Of a stretch of 64,000 bases of DNA, positions 13,130-25,079 are shown piece by piece. The DNA lies in assembly GCA_007570785.1 (NCBI GenBank), contig ML662442.1:29895681-29959680 (forward strand). The letters are read 5' to 3'. The translations under genes were made by a program, and so were the position numbers. This stretch comes from Antilocapra americana. Lineage: Eukaryota; Chordata; Mammalia; Artiodactyla; Antilocapridae. The notes beneath the pieces are model-generated. The model had not been told where the DNA came from, made no database searches, and worked only from the letters and a program-made list of their open reading frames with translations. Every line of letters begins with the position of its first letter. Positions within the stretch are counted from its first letter, which is position 1.

Positions 13130-13552
13130 TATTCATGGATGTGACTATTGAAATTTACTCTTCTGGTTAATCTCCTTTTGTAGGTTAAAACTGGTGCTTT
13201 TAATTTAGAAGATGGTTCTTCTGCTTGTTCATTTTTATGATGGTGTTCATCTCCATGAATGAAGTTCACAACTTTCAGAATTGTTTGAGGGTCCAGTTCA
13301 GTTATTAGGTGCAGACAGTGGGAGAAGGCAAAATTAAGATTCATCACAGTTCTGCTTTAATAAGTTGGATGCCAGGTGTCTGCTGGAGTAGAGGAAGAGT
13401 TATAGCCAGAGGGGGCAGGTTCAGAGACTTTACTACAGTGTCACAGAATTCTTGTTTTCTTGTGGCTCAACTCAGCATATGAAGGGCAAGCAGGATGTCC
13501 TGGGATGTTGCTCTGTGTAGACTCTAGCATTTAATGTTCTTCCTATAGATAT

Positions 13553-13765
13553 TGGTGTGTGCATGCTAAGTCACTTCAGTTGTGTCCAACTCTTTGTGAC
13601 CCTATGGACTGTAGCCAATCAGGCTTCTCTGTCCATGGGATTCTCCAGGCAAGAATCCTGGAGTGGGTTGCCATGCTCTTCTCAGGGGATCTTCCCAACC
13701 CGGGGATTGAACCCGCATCTCTTTTGTCTGTTGCAATGGCAGGTGGGTTCTTTACCACTAGTCAT
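13553..13765 (-). mobile_element. Bov-tA SINE, near full length
   Basis: Minus-orientation Bov-tA from 'catgctaagtcacttcagtt' through 'gaacccgcatctctt' to 'ggttctttaccacta'. Similar 'tatagatatt' and 'tatagagagatatt' strings flank it, suggesting a decayed duplication. The 13.14-13.55 kb stretch on its left is unique with no gene. Confidence 0.92.
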
Positions 13766-14752
13766 ATAGAGAGATATTAGCAGGATTGATATTTGTCCCT
13801 CCCTGACTGCCCTATATCTCACACTGGTCTCTAATTGCAGAACCCTTTAATAGAGAGCCTCTAAAGTTTATATCAAGTGCCAATTCATTTTTCCTTCATT
13901 TTAAAACACATAAATTTAGATCAGTGTCTTTCCCAGAAACCTTCTTTCAGCCTCCGATTTGACTCTGCTCATTACTGATTATTCTTGGCATCTATCTGCT
14001 GACCCCAATGAGTTCAGTTTCCTGTTCTCCTTACCCTGAATGATTATTTTGTGGTTTTTGCTGGTGTTTCCTATACTTGTCCTTCCCTAAACACTAGCCC
14101 CCCGACTTTGGTCACTGATCTATTTTTTAGTGTTTTACAGCAATAAACTACAGCTAGAGATCAGATCGTGCTTCTCTTCAGTGGGTTGATTTTAAGTCAT
14201 GCAGTGTCTTTGGCACTGATCATAGCCCTGCTGCTTGTCCTAACGAGGACATTTCCACGGTCAAGTTGAAATGCCTAGAGGCCACTAATGCCACTCCACA
14301 GCCTTGAATAAGGTTTCAGATCAGTGGGCATATCACTGGATAAAATGACCAAAAAGAGTAAAAGAGCAAGAGGTCTATGATATGAGTCAGATTTCTGCTG
14401 CAATAGTGCCACATAACAACCAACCACACACTTTAGAAGCTTAGAACACCAGATGCTTGTTTTTCTTGCTCCAGGATTGGTCAGCTCCACATCTTTTCGC
14501 TCTTGAATCTGGCTTTACAGGAGATCACAGAAGAAGTGCTAAAGCCAATGACAGGTGTGTTTAAAGCCTCCGTTTGCGTCACATCTGCTAACTTCAGTTG
14601 CCCAAAGCAAGTCACGTGGTCAAACCTAATATGAAGTCAGTGGGGAAACAAAAGCTGCCTACTCTGGTGGGAGGTACTACAAAGCCACTTGACAAATGCT
14701 GTGTAATTCCACAGCGGGGAGGGAATGAAGAATTGAATACAATCCAATTGTA
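13766..14752. other. Intergenic DNA, probably old repeats
   Basis: No gene seen. The part around 14.39-14.52 kb has the look of an old DNA-transposon or LTR relic ('cacataacaaccaaccacac'), but I cannot assign a family by eye. Confidence 0.45.
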
Positions 14753-14936
14753 TTCTCAGTTGCTCAGTCTTTGCCACTCCGTGGATTGTAGCCTGCCAGC
14801 CTCCTCTGTCCATGTGATTTTCCAGGCAAGAATACTGAAGCGGGGTGCCATTTCCTACTCCAGGGGATCTTCCTGACCCAGGGATCAAACCTGTGTCTCC
14901 TGCATTGGCAGGCAGATTCTTTACCACTGCGGCACG
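14753..14936 (-). mobile_element. Bov-tA SINE
   Basis: Minus-orientation copy slightly shortened at its 3' body: 'ttgctcagtctttgccactc' through 'gggatcaaacctgtgtctcc' to 'ttctttaccactgcggca'. Confidence 0.9.
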
Positions 14937-15029
14937 ATCCAGTTACCACAACCATAATTCTGGTTTGCTATACCCCTTCCCATTTCACAACTTTGTATTA
15001 GTAAGGAAACTTAAAGGTTGTCTAATATG

Positions 15030-15125
15030 ATCCTTTTATTGTATATATGAGTTATCTGAGGCCCAGAGAGACTATGGGAATTGCCTATAAGTCAGTTCAA
15101 AACTCTGCCCCACGAGACTAAATGC
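15030..15125 (-). mobile_element. MIR SINE fragment
   Basis: 'gagttatctgaggcccagag' followed by 'aattgcctataagtcagt' is the reversed core of an ancient MIR element. Short and diverged. Confidence 0.5.
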
Positions 15126-17150
15126 TGTAGGACAGACTTTCCTTCAGATCCCAACTCTATGTGGAATTATATGAGTTTAGTTCATGAGATAAACCTAGGA
15201 TTAAGGACCTAAATGTGTCAATCTTCAGAGGTAAAAACCTAGATTGGCTACAGATTTGAAGAATTTTGGTAGTATACTGAAGAGAGACCTTAAGTTCTAG
15301 ATTCTGACTTTAAAAAAGATTGTTTTTTCATAGAGTTTTTCCAAAGAAAATATTTAGACTCGGAGTTGTTATTTAAAAATAGGTAATGTTTCCAGAAGGA
15401 AATGTTTAGTTTCTTTCCCAGTTGTTTTCCATTGTCTCCATTTTTTATCTGACAAAGAATCAAATGTAAGGAAAGGCCAGGGGCGGGGAGGTAGAGCCGG
15501 TGGAAAATTGCCAGAGATGGAGGGAAGCTGTAAAACAGGGCCGGGGCAATCTGAGTTTTGCTTTTTAAGTTTCCCTCATGTCCTCCCTAAGGTAAATCAC
15601 CAGTGGCTAATGGGCTTGGCTTACTCCTCAAAAGCAGATCTGAGCTGGTAAGCTTTACAGTGCACTGGAGTCTGGTTTGTTTTGAGAGAAGGGAGCAGCT
15701 GTTCCTCTGGAGTCCTCAGCCTATCCATTACCTCAGTGTTCCTAGATGCTACAGCTTTAGCTGTAGCCCTTTCTGTCTTGTTTATTGCACCAATTCTGTA
15801 GGTCAGTGCGACTGCAGATTACTTTTTTTTTTTTAAAGAGATACTTAATAGTTAAGATAGTATTTGTTATTAATGTCCTGTCCAAGTTTGACGGTTTCTT
15901 TAACATTTCATGGTTATACTTCTAGTTTGTTTACTTCTTGCCGAACTGACTCTGCTGGCAGGAAACTTGACCCCTGTAGATGATATTATCTTGGAGGAAT
16001 GTAGGGCTAGGCTAGAGGGTAGTTTTTCTGCGAATCAGTGATCTGACCACGCATAAGAAACAAAGCCAGATAAGAAGCCACCATTCAAAATGAAAAAGAG
16101 TAATAATTTAGCAATACAACATTAAAAGAGAAACACAGGAAAAGATACAAAATATGTTTTCAAATAATTATTTTCTATCCTATTATTATTTTGTTCGCTT
16201 TATTTTACCCTCGAACAGATGGTCCCCAAGTTTTCAAATATGATTCCATTTTTAACACAAAAAAATTTGACAGAGTCCCACATAACAGTAATTATAGTTT
16301 TAGTAGAATTTGATTGATAATACATTAGGACAAAGCATATAGTTATGAATTCACTAATGCTTTTAATTAAAATCATGCTTTATCGAACAAAACAACATCT
16401 ATATCCATTTGAAGAATAGGTATACATGTCAACATAAGCCACCTTATTCAGGGTACAGATAAGCATACTTCATGGAAGTATGCGTGTCGTCCTGTAATAA
16501 TTATAAAGATCAGCAGATGTCCAGGGCCCATAGTCTGGCATCTAAACCTTGTCCTCCATTTTTATGCCTGTCAGTTTTGGAAGATTTCCTATTCAATGAC
16601 ATCATTGGTCTCCTGTCTACACAGGCACGGCATATTCTTACTGGTAGGATTAATCAGAACATAACAACATGAATTGAGCCTTGTCTTTCTAAAAGATAAC
16701 TGGAGTTTAGGACATTTTTTTTTTTAACCTACTTGTATGTTTCCTTGAGGAAATCAGTATCTTTGAAATATTGATACATCTTTTGCCTTTAGCAAAATTA
16801 AGAATAGGGGCTAGGAATATACTTGTTCTGCCCAACTCAACAGATACTGTGAGGTTTAAACTAGATTGTATAGCACCTCATCACATAAACAATAAATGGT
16901 AGCTGGCCAGTCAGTATCTTAGTACAGTGTTCCCATTTAGAACCTAATTCTTACCTGTTGCAGTACTAGGAATGTGGAATTCATCCAGAGACACTGGCCT
17001 GGGTGACTGCCATACTCCCGCGACCCATGGTGGCTTGTGGGCAGGAAGCAGAAGGTCCACACAGTGAACTGCGCTGGGAGTGATGGCTTAGTTTTAAAAT
17101 TTATCTTGGCCATTTCAACGAATCATTTAATCCTTCTGGGCCTCAGTTCC
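15126..17150. other. Intergenic DNA, no gene recognised
   Basis: About 2 kb of mainly AT-rich unique sequence. A slightly GC-richer patch at 15.47-15.60 kb and a possible MIR piece near 17.09-17.15 kb are the only notable points. No exon, RNA gene or young repeat is visible before the SINE at 17.16 kb. Confidence 0.55.
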
Positions 17151-17157
17151 CTGTGTG

Positions 17158-17268
17158 TGTGTATGCTAGTCGGAACTCTTTGCGACCCTATGGACTGTAG
17201 CCCGCTAGGCTCCTCTGTCCATGGGATTCTCCAGGTAAGAATACTGGAGTGGGTTGCTGTGCCCTATT
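17158..17268 (-). mobile_element. Bov-tA/BovA body fragment
   Basis: About 110 bp of the BovA-like body in minus orientation ('gactgtagcccgctaggctc', 'atactggagtgggttgct'), lacking the tRNA-like head. It is preceded by a short GT run. Confidence 0.85.
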
Positions 17269-17563
17269 CAAGAATAGAAGAATGGACCAAAATCTCAGAG
17301 ATATTCACTTTTTACAATGGGGCTTTTTTCCCCCCAAATGAAATCTAATTGCAAAACTCCAATGTATAAACCAGATACAAAACAACATACAATTTTCACA
17401 TGCAGTTTAAACCTTTTACTGTTTGCCATTGAGGCCCTAGGAGTACATCTTGAAAACCACTGATTTAGTTCATATTTAAGATCCAGTTCTAAACACAGAT
17501 ATCCATTTATTCATTTAAAGTGAGAGAAAATGTTCCTTCCCAAAGAATTTCTAGTTGTCATCT

Positions 17564-17838
17564 TGGAGAAGGAAATGGCACCCCACTCCAGTACTCTTGC
17601 CTGGAAAATCCCACAGACGGAGGAGCCTGGTGGGCTGCAGTCCGTGGGGTCGCTAAGAGTCGGACTTGACTGAGCGACTTCACTTTCCCTTTTCACTTTC
17701 ACGCATTGGAGAAGGAAATGGCAACCCACTCCAATGTTCTTGCCTGGAGAATCCCAGGGACGGGGGAGTCTGGTGGGCTGCCATCTATGGGGTCGCACAG
17801 AGTCGGACACGACTGAAGCGACTGAGCAGCAGCAGCAT
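17564..17838 (+). mobile_element. Bov-A2 dimeric SINE
   Basis: Two BovA monomers in tandem joined by the typical linker 'cttcactttcccttttcact'. The first monomer runs from 17564 and the second from about 17708, ending in the (agc)n tail 'gactgagcagcagcagcat'. Few differences from the Bov-A2 pattern suggest a fairly young insertion. This dimer is specific to ruminants. Confidence 0.95.
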
Positions 17839-17926
17839 CTACATGGGACATCTAGCTCTGATAGTCATGTCTGCTCAGAAAATCAAACCTTAGATCAGAA
17901 CATTGAGCATAAAATAAAGCAAGTTC

Positions 17927-18048
17927 TTTTTTTTTTTGACTGTGTTGTGTGGCTTGTGGGATCTTAGTTTCCTGACCAGGGATTGAACCCTGGGCCCTCA
18001 ACAGTGAAAGCGCCACATCCTAACCACTGGGCAGCCAGGAAATTCCCC
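17927..18048 (-). mobile_element. CHR-type SINE with tail
   Basis: The T-run at 17927-17938 is the reversed A-tail, followed by 'gtggcttgtgggatcttagt', 'ctgaccagggattgaaccct' and the end 'cagccaggaaattcccc'. One of the better preserved CHR copies in the window. Confidence 0.92.
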
Positions 18049-18527
18049 ACACGCTCTCTATTCTTGAGGAATAGTTTTATCAAGCAGTGGTGACCTAGTT
18101 TAACACCCTTCTTCATGCTAATAATTTTTTTTTTCTCTAAAGAATTGGGCAGGGAAATCTAGACTCTCAGCATCATTCTCCATAGGTCATATTGGCAGAA
18201 ACACTCATTATAACCTTACCCTTTAACTTGCCTTTTTATGTCTCCATATAGATCTCCATACTCCTGACCTGACTGTCCTCCTAATATTCAGAATACGCAT
18301 CTAGACTCTAGGAAGCTGTCAAACCTTTCAGTATGTTCTAGGCTCTGCCTTGTCCACTTCCTGTGTTGGAGGGTTTGCCACTGGAGACAGACTCATTTCT
18401 CTTTCCTTGAAGGAGTAGTTCTTAGACATTTTTTTAATACATTGATCTGAAATACGAATCTCTATAGATTCAAATATCATCACATGTGTAACTCTCTGAT
18501 GAATGAGTCATATTACAACATGCTCTA
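18049..18527. other. Intergenic DNA, no gene recognised
   Basis: Unique AT-rich sequence; nothing can be supported. Confidence 0.5.
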
Positions 18528-18657
18528 GACTGCAAGCTCCCCATAAGATTCTGAACTACTGCAGGATTTGTTTTTGTTTGCTCAGCACCTAACAGGACCT
18601 GAGCTCCAAAGGAAACTTGATAAATCTTGAATGGCTGACTAAATAAATTAAATGAAT
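18528..18657 (+). mobile_element. L2 3' end (sense)
   Basis: 'gactgcaagctccccataag', 'tgctcagcacctaacaggac' and 'gatttaaatgaat'-like terminal words match the L2 3' end. Ancient. Confidence 0.6.
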
Positions 18658-18934
18658 TTGTAGTAACTCATTAAGCAAGAAAAGACTGAATGGCATTATT
18701 ATTTTGAAAAGCAGCAATTGCAAAGTTTATAACTCAGTTTATCACTGAACAAATTTAGTTTGTACCTTCAGACTCTGATAATGCCCCTGCACTGTCGCAG
18801 CTTCAGAAAACAGGAGTTTCTAAACCACGCTGATGCACCCCAGCCAGTATCTTCTCTAGTTTCCAGCTGCTGAAAGAACCACTGGGAGCATGAGGCCTGT
18901 CAAGCCGGCAGCTGAGAAAGGAACCGTAGAAACT

Positions 18935-19255
18935 TCCTGGGTTCTACCCCTGGCCTTTGCTATGTGACTTTGGGCAAATTCCCTACTATCTCTGTATCTA
19001 TGAGGTGGATATTAGCTGATGTGAGGATTTAATGAGCTGATGACCCTAAAGCCCTTGGAACAGAGCCAGGCATGTCGTACACATTCAGTAGGTGCTGTCA
19101 TGTATTCATCCTGGTTTAGTGGAAGGAGCATAAGCTTTAAGCTAGGCAAGCCAGGCTTTTAATTCATACTCTGGCCCTTTCTCTTGTTTAATCATTTCAT
19201 TTCACTGAACTTGTTTCATCTTGTGTAAAATGTGGGTAATAACAGTGGTGGTGGG
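18935..19255 (+). mobile_element. Two MIR SINEs in tandem
   Basis: Two MIR copies in the same orientation lie nearly end to end. The first (about 18935-19100) has 'gctatgtgactttgggcaaa' and 'ggcatgtcgtacacattcag'. The second (about 19110-19255) has 'ggtttagtggaaggagcata' and 'ttgtgtaaaatgtgggtaat'. Both are ancient. 19256-19640 on the right is unique sequence with no gene. Confidence 0.75.
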
Positions 19256-19648
19256 GAAATGCTACTTTAAATCGTAGCAGACAACAGCCTTCAGATTCCT
19301 AAGACTCTAAGTTTAGGAAAATACCTTGATGAGCCTGCTTTGGATATGAAAGAGAAAGCCCCAGGCAGAGAGCTAAATCACTTTGTCTGGTAAAGTAAGA
19401 CTTCTGAGCATTCCAGAGCTTGAGATGAAAACAGCAACCCCAAGAAGAATAGAAGTCCAACAGAATAGCCCCAAATCTGGGCTCTTTTGGGGGCAAGAGT
19501 CTTACAATTCAGTGTTGAATTGTTACTTGGCACCACAGTGAACCATTCTCTACCTTTTCACCAGAATATAAATAGATATTAGTTATATAAGTAATCATAT
19601 GTGGATGATACTAGGTAAGCGAAGAAATTAGGGTAATATATTTGTAGT

Positions 19649-19816
19649 AGAAGGAGAAGGGGGTGATAGATAAGATGGTTGGATGGCATCACTGACTCAA
19701 TGGACATGAATTTGAGCAAACTCTGGGAGATAGTGCAGGGCAGGGAAGCTTGGCATACTGCAGTCCATGGAGTTGCAAAAAGTTGGACACGACTTAGTGA
19801 CTGAACAACAACGACG
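19649..19816 (+). mobile_element. BovB LINE 3' end
   Basis: The last 168 bp of BovB in plus orientation, from 'aaggagaagggggtgataga' to the end 'gacttagtgactgaacaaca'. It is flanked by the 8 bp duplication tttgtagt at 19641-19648 and 19817-19824. Confidence 0.92.
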
Positions 19817-20010
19817 TTTGTAGTCCTGGATAAGGCAGTACAGTAGAAGGGAACAGAAACACAAGAGGTATATAGAGGAGAGATGCAGATATTTTGGCCC
19901 AGGTAGGAAAATAGGATGTGAGGTAAAGAAACCTGGATAAGTGGGGAAAACCAGCAGATAGCTCACCAGTGTGAGATGGCAATCAAGCACGTTTATTTTA
20001 CATTGATTTT

Positions 20011-20224
20011 AATTGCTGCTGTTTAGTCACTAAGTCATGTCCAACTCTTTTGCAACCCCATGGATTAGAGCTTGCCAGGCTCTTCTGTCCATAGGATTTT
20101 TCAGGTAAAAATACTGGAGTGGATTGCCATTTCCTTCTCCAGGGGATCTTTTCAACCCAGATGTTGAACCTGTGTCTCTTGCATTCCAGGCAGATTCTTT
20201 ACTGCTGAGCCACCAGGAAAGCCC
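20011..20224 (-). mobile_element. Bov-tA SINE with 11 bp duplication
   Basis: Complete minus-orientation Bov-tA. Flanks acattgatttt (20000-20010) and acactgatttt (20225-20235) differ at one base. Confidence 0.94.
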
Positions 20225-20235
20225 ACACTGATTTT

Positions 20236-21373
20236 GAAGGATTTAAAACATGAAAAATAAACAGAAAACCCCTAGAGTCAGTTAAAGAAGCTAAGAATCC
20301 TGGCATTTGTTTGCTGCATACTCACTAGGATTCTCATGACAATTAGTGTTAATGGATGTAAACTCCTCTATCACAAAGTAATTATTCCATAAATAATAAC
20401 TATGATCCATTTGCCCTGTTAACCCATATATTATTCACTGATTATCTAACCCAAAGAAGCTGGGCAAAGAGCAGCTGGTATATGTTGAGGGCAGTGGAGC
20501 ATACAGGTTCTTTGCTCTTACCTAGCATACCTCTTTCTACTCTGCACATTTCTATCCCTGGCCTCTGTCTTTCTGCACACACACAAAAATACACTCCCTG
20601 AAACTTCAGGAGGGTCAGGAAAGCACAGGCAGGCTTGTGTGTTTAAAAAAGGTTTTTCCTACGTCATGCTCATGTAAGAAAAAGCTTATAGATGGAAAGT
20701 TTAAGTTATTTCAGTAATCAGCTCAGTTAAGAGTGACAAGCAGGGTTCTAAAAACATGGAGCTATTTTATCTATGATCCATTTTCCAGTAAGTGACAACC
20801 AAGATAGCTAGAGCACAAGAATAGGTAATGGCTTTGTTTTCCCAAGATGTAGTCATTGCAATTATTTTTAGATGAAAGATTTGGAGCCAGAAGCACAACT
20901 CATAATTATGTTGCTATGATTCTACAACCAGTTGTTTTGTGGAATTAATTCAACCATAACAACTTTAAAAGTCACCACATTTTCCAAAAAAATGTGCAGA
21001 TAAAAACGGAAAATAAAATATTCCATGACACGAAGTACTGTTTCCTGCCATTAGCTCACATCTTTCTACTTTTGAAGCCTGCATGCCCTCTTCCCTAGGC
21101 CTTATTCTAGTTCCCAGGTCTCACCCTCCTTGACCCATTATTGAAGCTCACTGACAGCCACTCCTGCAGGAAACACTCCTAAAGACCCCAGCCTGATGAA
21201 CACATCTTCTGAACTCCTGCATTGATTATGGATGGTCTACAACTTTCCTTAGAACTCTTCATTCTCACCCTTGAAGTTTTTTTAAAGATCTTTTGACCTG
21301 GGCCATGTTTTTTTTTTTAATTCTAAAGTCTTCGTTGAATTTGTTATGATATTGCTTCTGTTTTCCATTTTTG
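20236..21373. other. Intergenic DNA, no gene recognised
   Basis: Unique AT-rich DNA with no young repeat and no gene-like frame. Confidence 0.5.
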
Positions 21374-21484
21374 GTTTTTTGGCCATGGGGCACCTGGGAT
21401 CTTAGCTCCCTGATTAGGGATCGAACCAGTGCCCCCTGCATTGGAAGGCAAAGTCTTAACCACTGGACCATCAGGAAAGTCCCT
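21374..21484 (-). mobile_element. CHR-type SINE
   Basis: 'ttggccatggggcacctggg', 'cttagctccctgattaggga' and the end 'gaccatcaggaaagtccct' show a minus-orientation CHR element. Confidence 0.88.
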
Positions 21485-21883
21485 CTCCCTTGAATTTTAG
21501 TTTATTTTCAAATGTATATCATTATTTCCAAAGCTCGGTTTGTACCCTGTAACAATTTTACATTACGAAAACAATATGTCAGAGATCAATATTATCAAAA
21601 ATTTGGAAGAGAGGAAAGAAAACTGTTCATAATCTCATATCTTAACACTAATCCTGTACTCATCATTTTATGATGCTTTTCCTGAACTATTTATCTATGC
21701 TTACTCTTTCACTAATTTAATTCCAGGGACAATGTAATTTCACATTTTGAATTTTTGCAACTAATGTTACACCACCACCATTTTGCTAATTGTTATAAGC
21801 CTTCATAAATATTCCTTTAAAGCCTGCATAATATTGACTATTGTTAAAATTTTAGATGGTTAATTATAGTCCATTATTATACT

Positions 21884-22088
21884 GGGCTTCCCTGGTGGCT
21901 CAGTGGTAAAGAATCTGCCTGCTAATGTAGGAGATGCAGGCTCAATCTCTGGGTCAGAAAGATCCCCGGAGGAGGAAATGGCAACCCACTCCAGTATTCT
22001 TGCCTAGGAAATCCAGTGGTCGGAGAAGCCTGGCTGGCTACAGTCCATGGGGTTGCAAAAAGGTTAGATGCGACTTAGTGACTAAACA
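21884..22088 (+). mobile_element. Bov-tA SINE with 11 bp duplication
   Basis: Full-length plus-orientation Bov-tA from 'gggcttccctggtggctcag' to 'gacttagtgactaaac'. Flanks attattatact (21873-21883) and attatgatact (22089-22099) form an 11 bp duplication with one mismatch. The head is close to the family pattern. Confidence 0.95.
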
Positions 22089-22530
22089 ATTATGATACTG
22101 CAGTTGACATATTTATGCATGTAGGTTTTTCAGTGCGTGCATTTTTTGTGTATGTGTATTTTGATATTTTTCTCTAAGGATAATATTCCAAAAGGAAGAT
22201 TACTGAACCAAAGAGTATGATTATTTTTATGGTTTTAGAAACATGGCCAAATTGGTTTCTGAAAGAGGGACCAATTTATATCACCAGAAGCAAATGAGAA
22301 TATTAGTTTCTCCAAATTTTTATGAGAATTATTTCTTAATTACTTAGTCTTCATATAAACAAAAAAAGATGACATTGGTTCACTGTTTTAATTATTTACT
22401 ATGACTTTAAATATACAGAAAAGTTAGGAGAAAAATATTAATTCATGGCTCTGGTTTATCAGATCTTAATACATTTCCATATTTTTACTAGTTCTATAAA
22501 AATATTACATACATGGTTTAAGTCTTTGTG

Positions 22531-23126
22531 TTCAGTTCAGTTCAGTCGCTCAGTTGTGTCTGATTCTTTGCAACCCCATGAACAGCAGCACGCCAGGCCT
22601 TCCTGTCCATCACCAACTCCCAGAGTCTACCCAAACCCATGTCCATAGAGTCGGTGATGCCATTCAGCCACCTCATCCTCTGTTGTCCCCTTCTCCTCCT
22701 GACCCCAATCCTTCCCAGCATCAGGGTCTTTTCCAATGAGTCAGCTCTTTGCATCAGGTGGTCAAAATATTGGAGTTTCAGCTTCAGCATCAGTCCTTCC
22801 AGTGAAGACCCAGGACTGATCTCCTTTAGGAAGGACTGGTTGTATCTCCTTGCAGTCCAAGGGACTCTCAAGAGTCTTCTCCAACACCACAGTTCAAAAG
22901 CATCAATTCTTCGGTGCTCAGCCTTTTTCACTGTCCAACTCTCACATCCATACATGACTACTGGAAAAACCATAGCCTTGACTAGACGGACCTTTGTTGG
23001 CAAAGTAATGTCTCTGCTTTTCAATACGCTATCTAGGTTGGTCATAACTTTCCTTCCAAGGAGTAAGCCTCTTTTTATTTCATGGCTGCAATCACCATCT
23101 ACAGTGATTTTGGAGCCCCCAAAATC
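22531..23126 (-). mobile_element. BovB LINE, 596 bp, open late ORF2 frame
   Basis: Minus-orientation BovB. The minus strand keeps 167 uninterrupted codons (22542-23045) that end at the natural BovB stop after the words [12 protein letters not shown], which makes this one of the least damaged copies here. It is only the region after the catalytic domain and cannot be autonomous. The flanks 22505-22530 and 23127-23152 match at 22 of 26 positions and look like a long, diverged target-site duplication. Confidence 0.95.
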
Positions 23127-23299
23127 TTACATACTTTGTTGATGTCTTTGTGTACCCCCTTCCCAATTCTTTATGCCAACGCTCTACAGAGACAGCTGGA
23201 ATTGGATGTTTATCATTCCTTTCCATTTCCATTTCCATATCTTTTATTAAATCTCTGATTAGTAATGAAGTTAAACTCTTTCCTATGACATAGCTAATA

Positions 23300-23750
23300 T
23301 GAAAGTACTCAGGTTCTAGAGTCAGGTAGATCTGGCCTTAAATTCCTACTCTGTTTCTCGCTACCTATGTGTCCTTGGACCTCTCCGTGCCTTGGTTTAC
23401 TAATAGAAAACGGAGATAAAATCATTCCTACAATTCTCTAGTCATTAAGTAGTGTCCGACTCTTTTCGACCCCATAGACTGTATGTAGCCTGCTAGGCTC
23501 CTCTGTCCTTGGGATTCTCCAGGCAACGATACTGGAGTCGGTTGCCATGCACTTCTCCAGGGGGATCTTCCTGACCCAGGGATCAAACATGGGTCTCCTG
23601 CATCTCCTGCATTGGCAGATGGGTTCTCTACCACTGTACCACCTGGGAAGCCCCAATTTTCTATGTTGCTATGAAAATTAAATGCTATGTTTCAGGTAAA
23701 ATTCTTGGCACAGTGCTCAGCCCTAAATACTACCTTTCATTATTACTCTA
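23300..23750 (+). mobile_element. MIR SINE split by a Bov-tA
   Basis: The left part (23300-23437) carries 'ttctagagtcaggtagatct' and 'gtgtccttggacctctccgt'. The right part (23656-23750) carries 'atgaaaattaaatgctatgt' and 'ggcacagtgctcagcccta'. Together they rebuild one sense MIR interrupted by the younger Bov-tA. Confidence 0.8.
23440..23655 (-). mobile_element. Bov-tA SINE inside a MIR
   Basis: Minus-orientation Bov-tA from 'gtcattaagtagtgtccgac' to 'cacctgggaagccccaat'. Flanking 'caattctcta' and 'caattttcta' are a near-perfect duplication. Confidence 0.92.
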
Positions 23751-23814
23751 GTTTCTCTTTTGGATTGCTTGCTCCTTGTCCTTCTTAAAAAGATTAGCTT
23801 ACCTACAATTGTGA

Positions 23815-23930
23815 AACACTTTATCAAACATGATCCTATTTACTTCTCATGACAGCTTTATGAGATAGTATTGCAGTGATCCCTGTTGATAAATGAGGAA
23901 AGTGAGCCTGAAAGGTCCACATCCAGCAGG
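23815..23930 (-). mobile_element. MIR SINE fragment
   Basis: 'tatttacttctcatgacagc', 'gataaatgaggaaagtgagc' is a reversed MIR core. Confidence 0.55.
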
Positions 23931-25079
23931 GAGCAGAGCTGTGTGTGTCTGAACTTGCATCTCTGGTACTAGCACCTTGCGTTGTGCAGTTCTAGGCTGC
24001 AGCCCCATCACTTCTGAAAGTTTACAAGCTGTTTCATGATACAGTATGACCGGCCTGTGAGGTAGTTTTAGCACAGTTCTTTAACTCAATCATTATAGAT
24101 AGATTCCAGTTTCTTTCCCTATTTATAATTGTTTTCCTTTAATTTCTAAGTATCCTATAGGAAATATTTCTTTTATAAAACTAGATATATTTTTAAGTGC
24201 AACAAAAATTGTTACCAGTTAGATAATATAATCATATTGTATTTACATTGTTAGAGATTTAAGGTATCTATGTTTGGTATTACTTTTTTCTGATTTTTAA
24301 AATTTTATTTTAAAAATAAGACAAAGAAAAGATCTTAAGCAATTTCTGCACCCAACTTTCAGTCCATGAATGTTATTAACCCTAAGTATTCTAACTAAAG
24401 TAACCCATAATGATCCTGAGTAAACACTCAGCTGGAGTAAGATTAAAATTTCAAGATTTATAAAAATTTAATTTAAAAAGAAAAACAATGTCTTAATAAA
24501 GTGTATTTATAAACTATATTTCATGAAACCTTGGTTTTCATTTTTTTTTCCAAGGCACAGGAAAAAACTGCCATGGGTATAGATTACAGTCCACTCTGGT
24601 GTGCATTAATAGGACACATTCATAAATATCAGTTCTGTTTATATAAATCTTAAGCTACAAGAACATTTTTTACAGTTACATTTTATGGTAGTCTTATTTT
24701 TCTCAGGTCTCATATTTCACTCATTTTTTTCTTTGAACATTCTGATCTCTCACATCAAGTGACATTCTTCTTACATTTAAGAAAACCAAAAGAGAGGTAG
24801 GAGTTAATGAGGCAGTCATAGGCAACATGACAAAGCCCCCAGGGCATGGTAGACAGAGGGACCCTTAATGGCAGCTTGAGCAGCAAAAAGCATCTCAAGA
24901 CTCAGGAATAGTGTGTTACGGACACAAGATCATACAAAGACTATTTACTGAACTAAATACTGAAGTATTTTTGAAATGACCAATATAGATCCCACCAACC
25001 TAAATCCAGTGTTTGTTTTGGTTTTATTCCAATATGAGGATAATCTGGTCTTTTTTCTCCCAGAAACCACAGGATTCAG
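23931..25079. other. Intergenic DNA, no gene recognised
   Basis: AT-rich unique sequence with no gene-like frame or recognisable young repeat. Confidence 0.5.

Noticed and set aside
22542..23045. 167-codon minus-strand open frame that could look like a host gene
   Set aside because: It is the late ORF2 segment of a BovB LINE, with many similar copies in this window.
22639..23142. 167-codon plus-strand open frame
   Set aside because: Antisense shadow of the same BovB copy.
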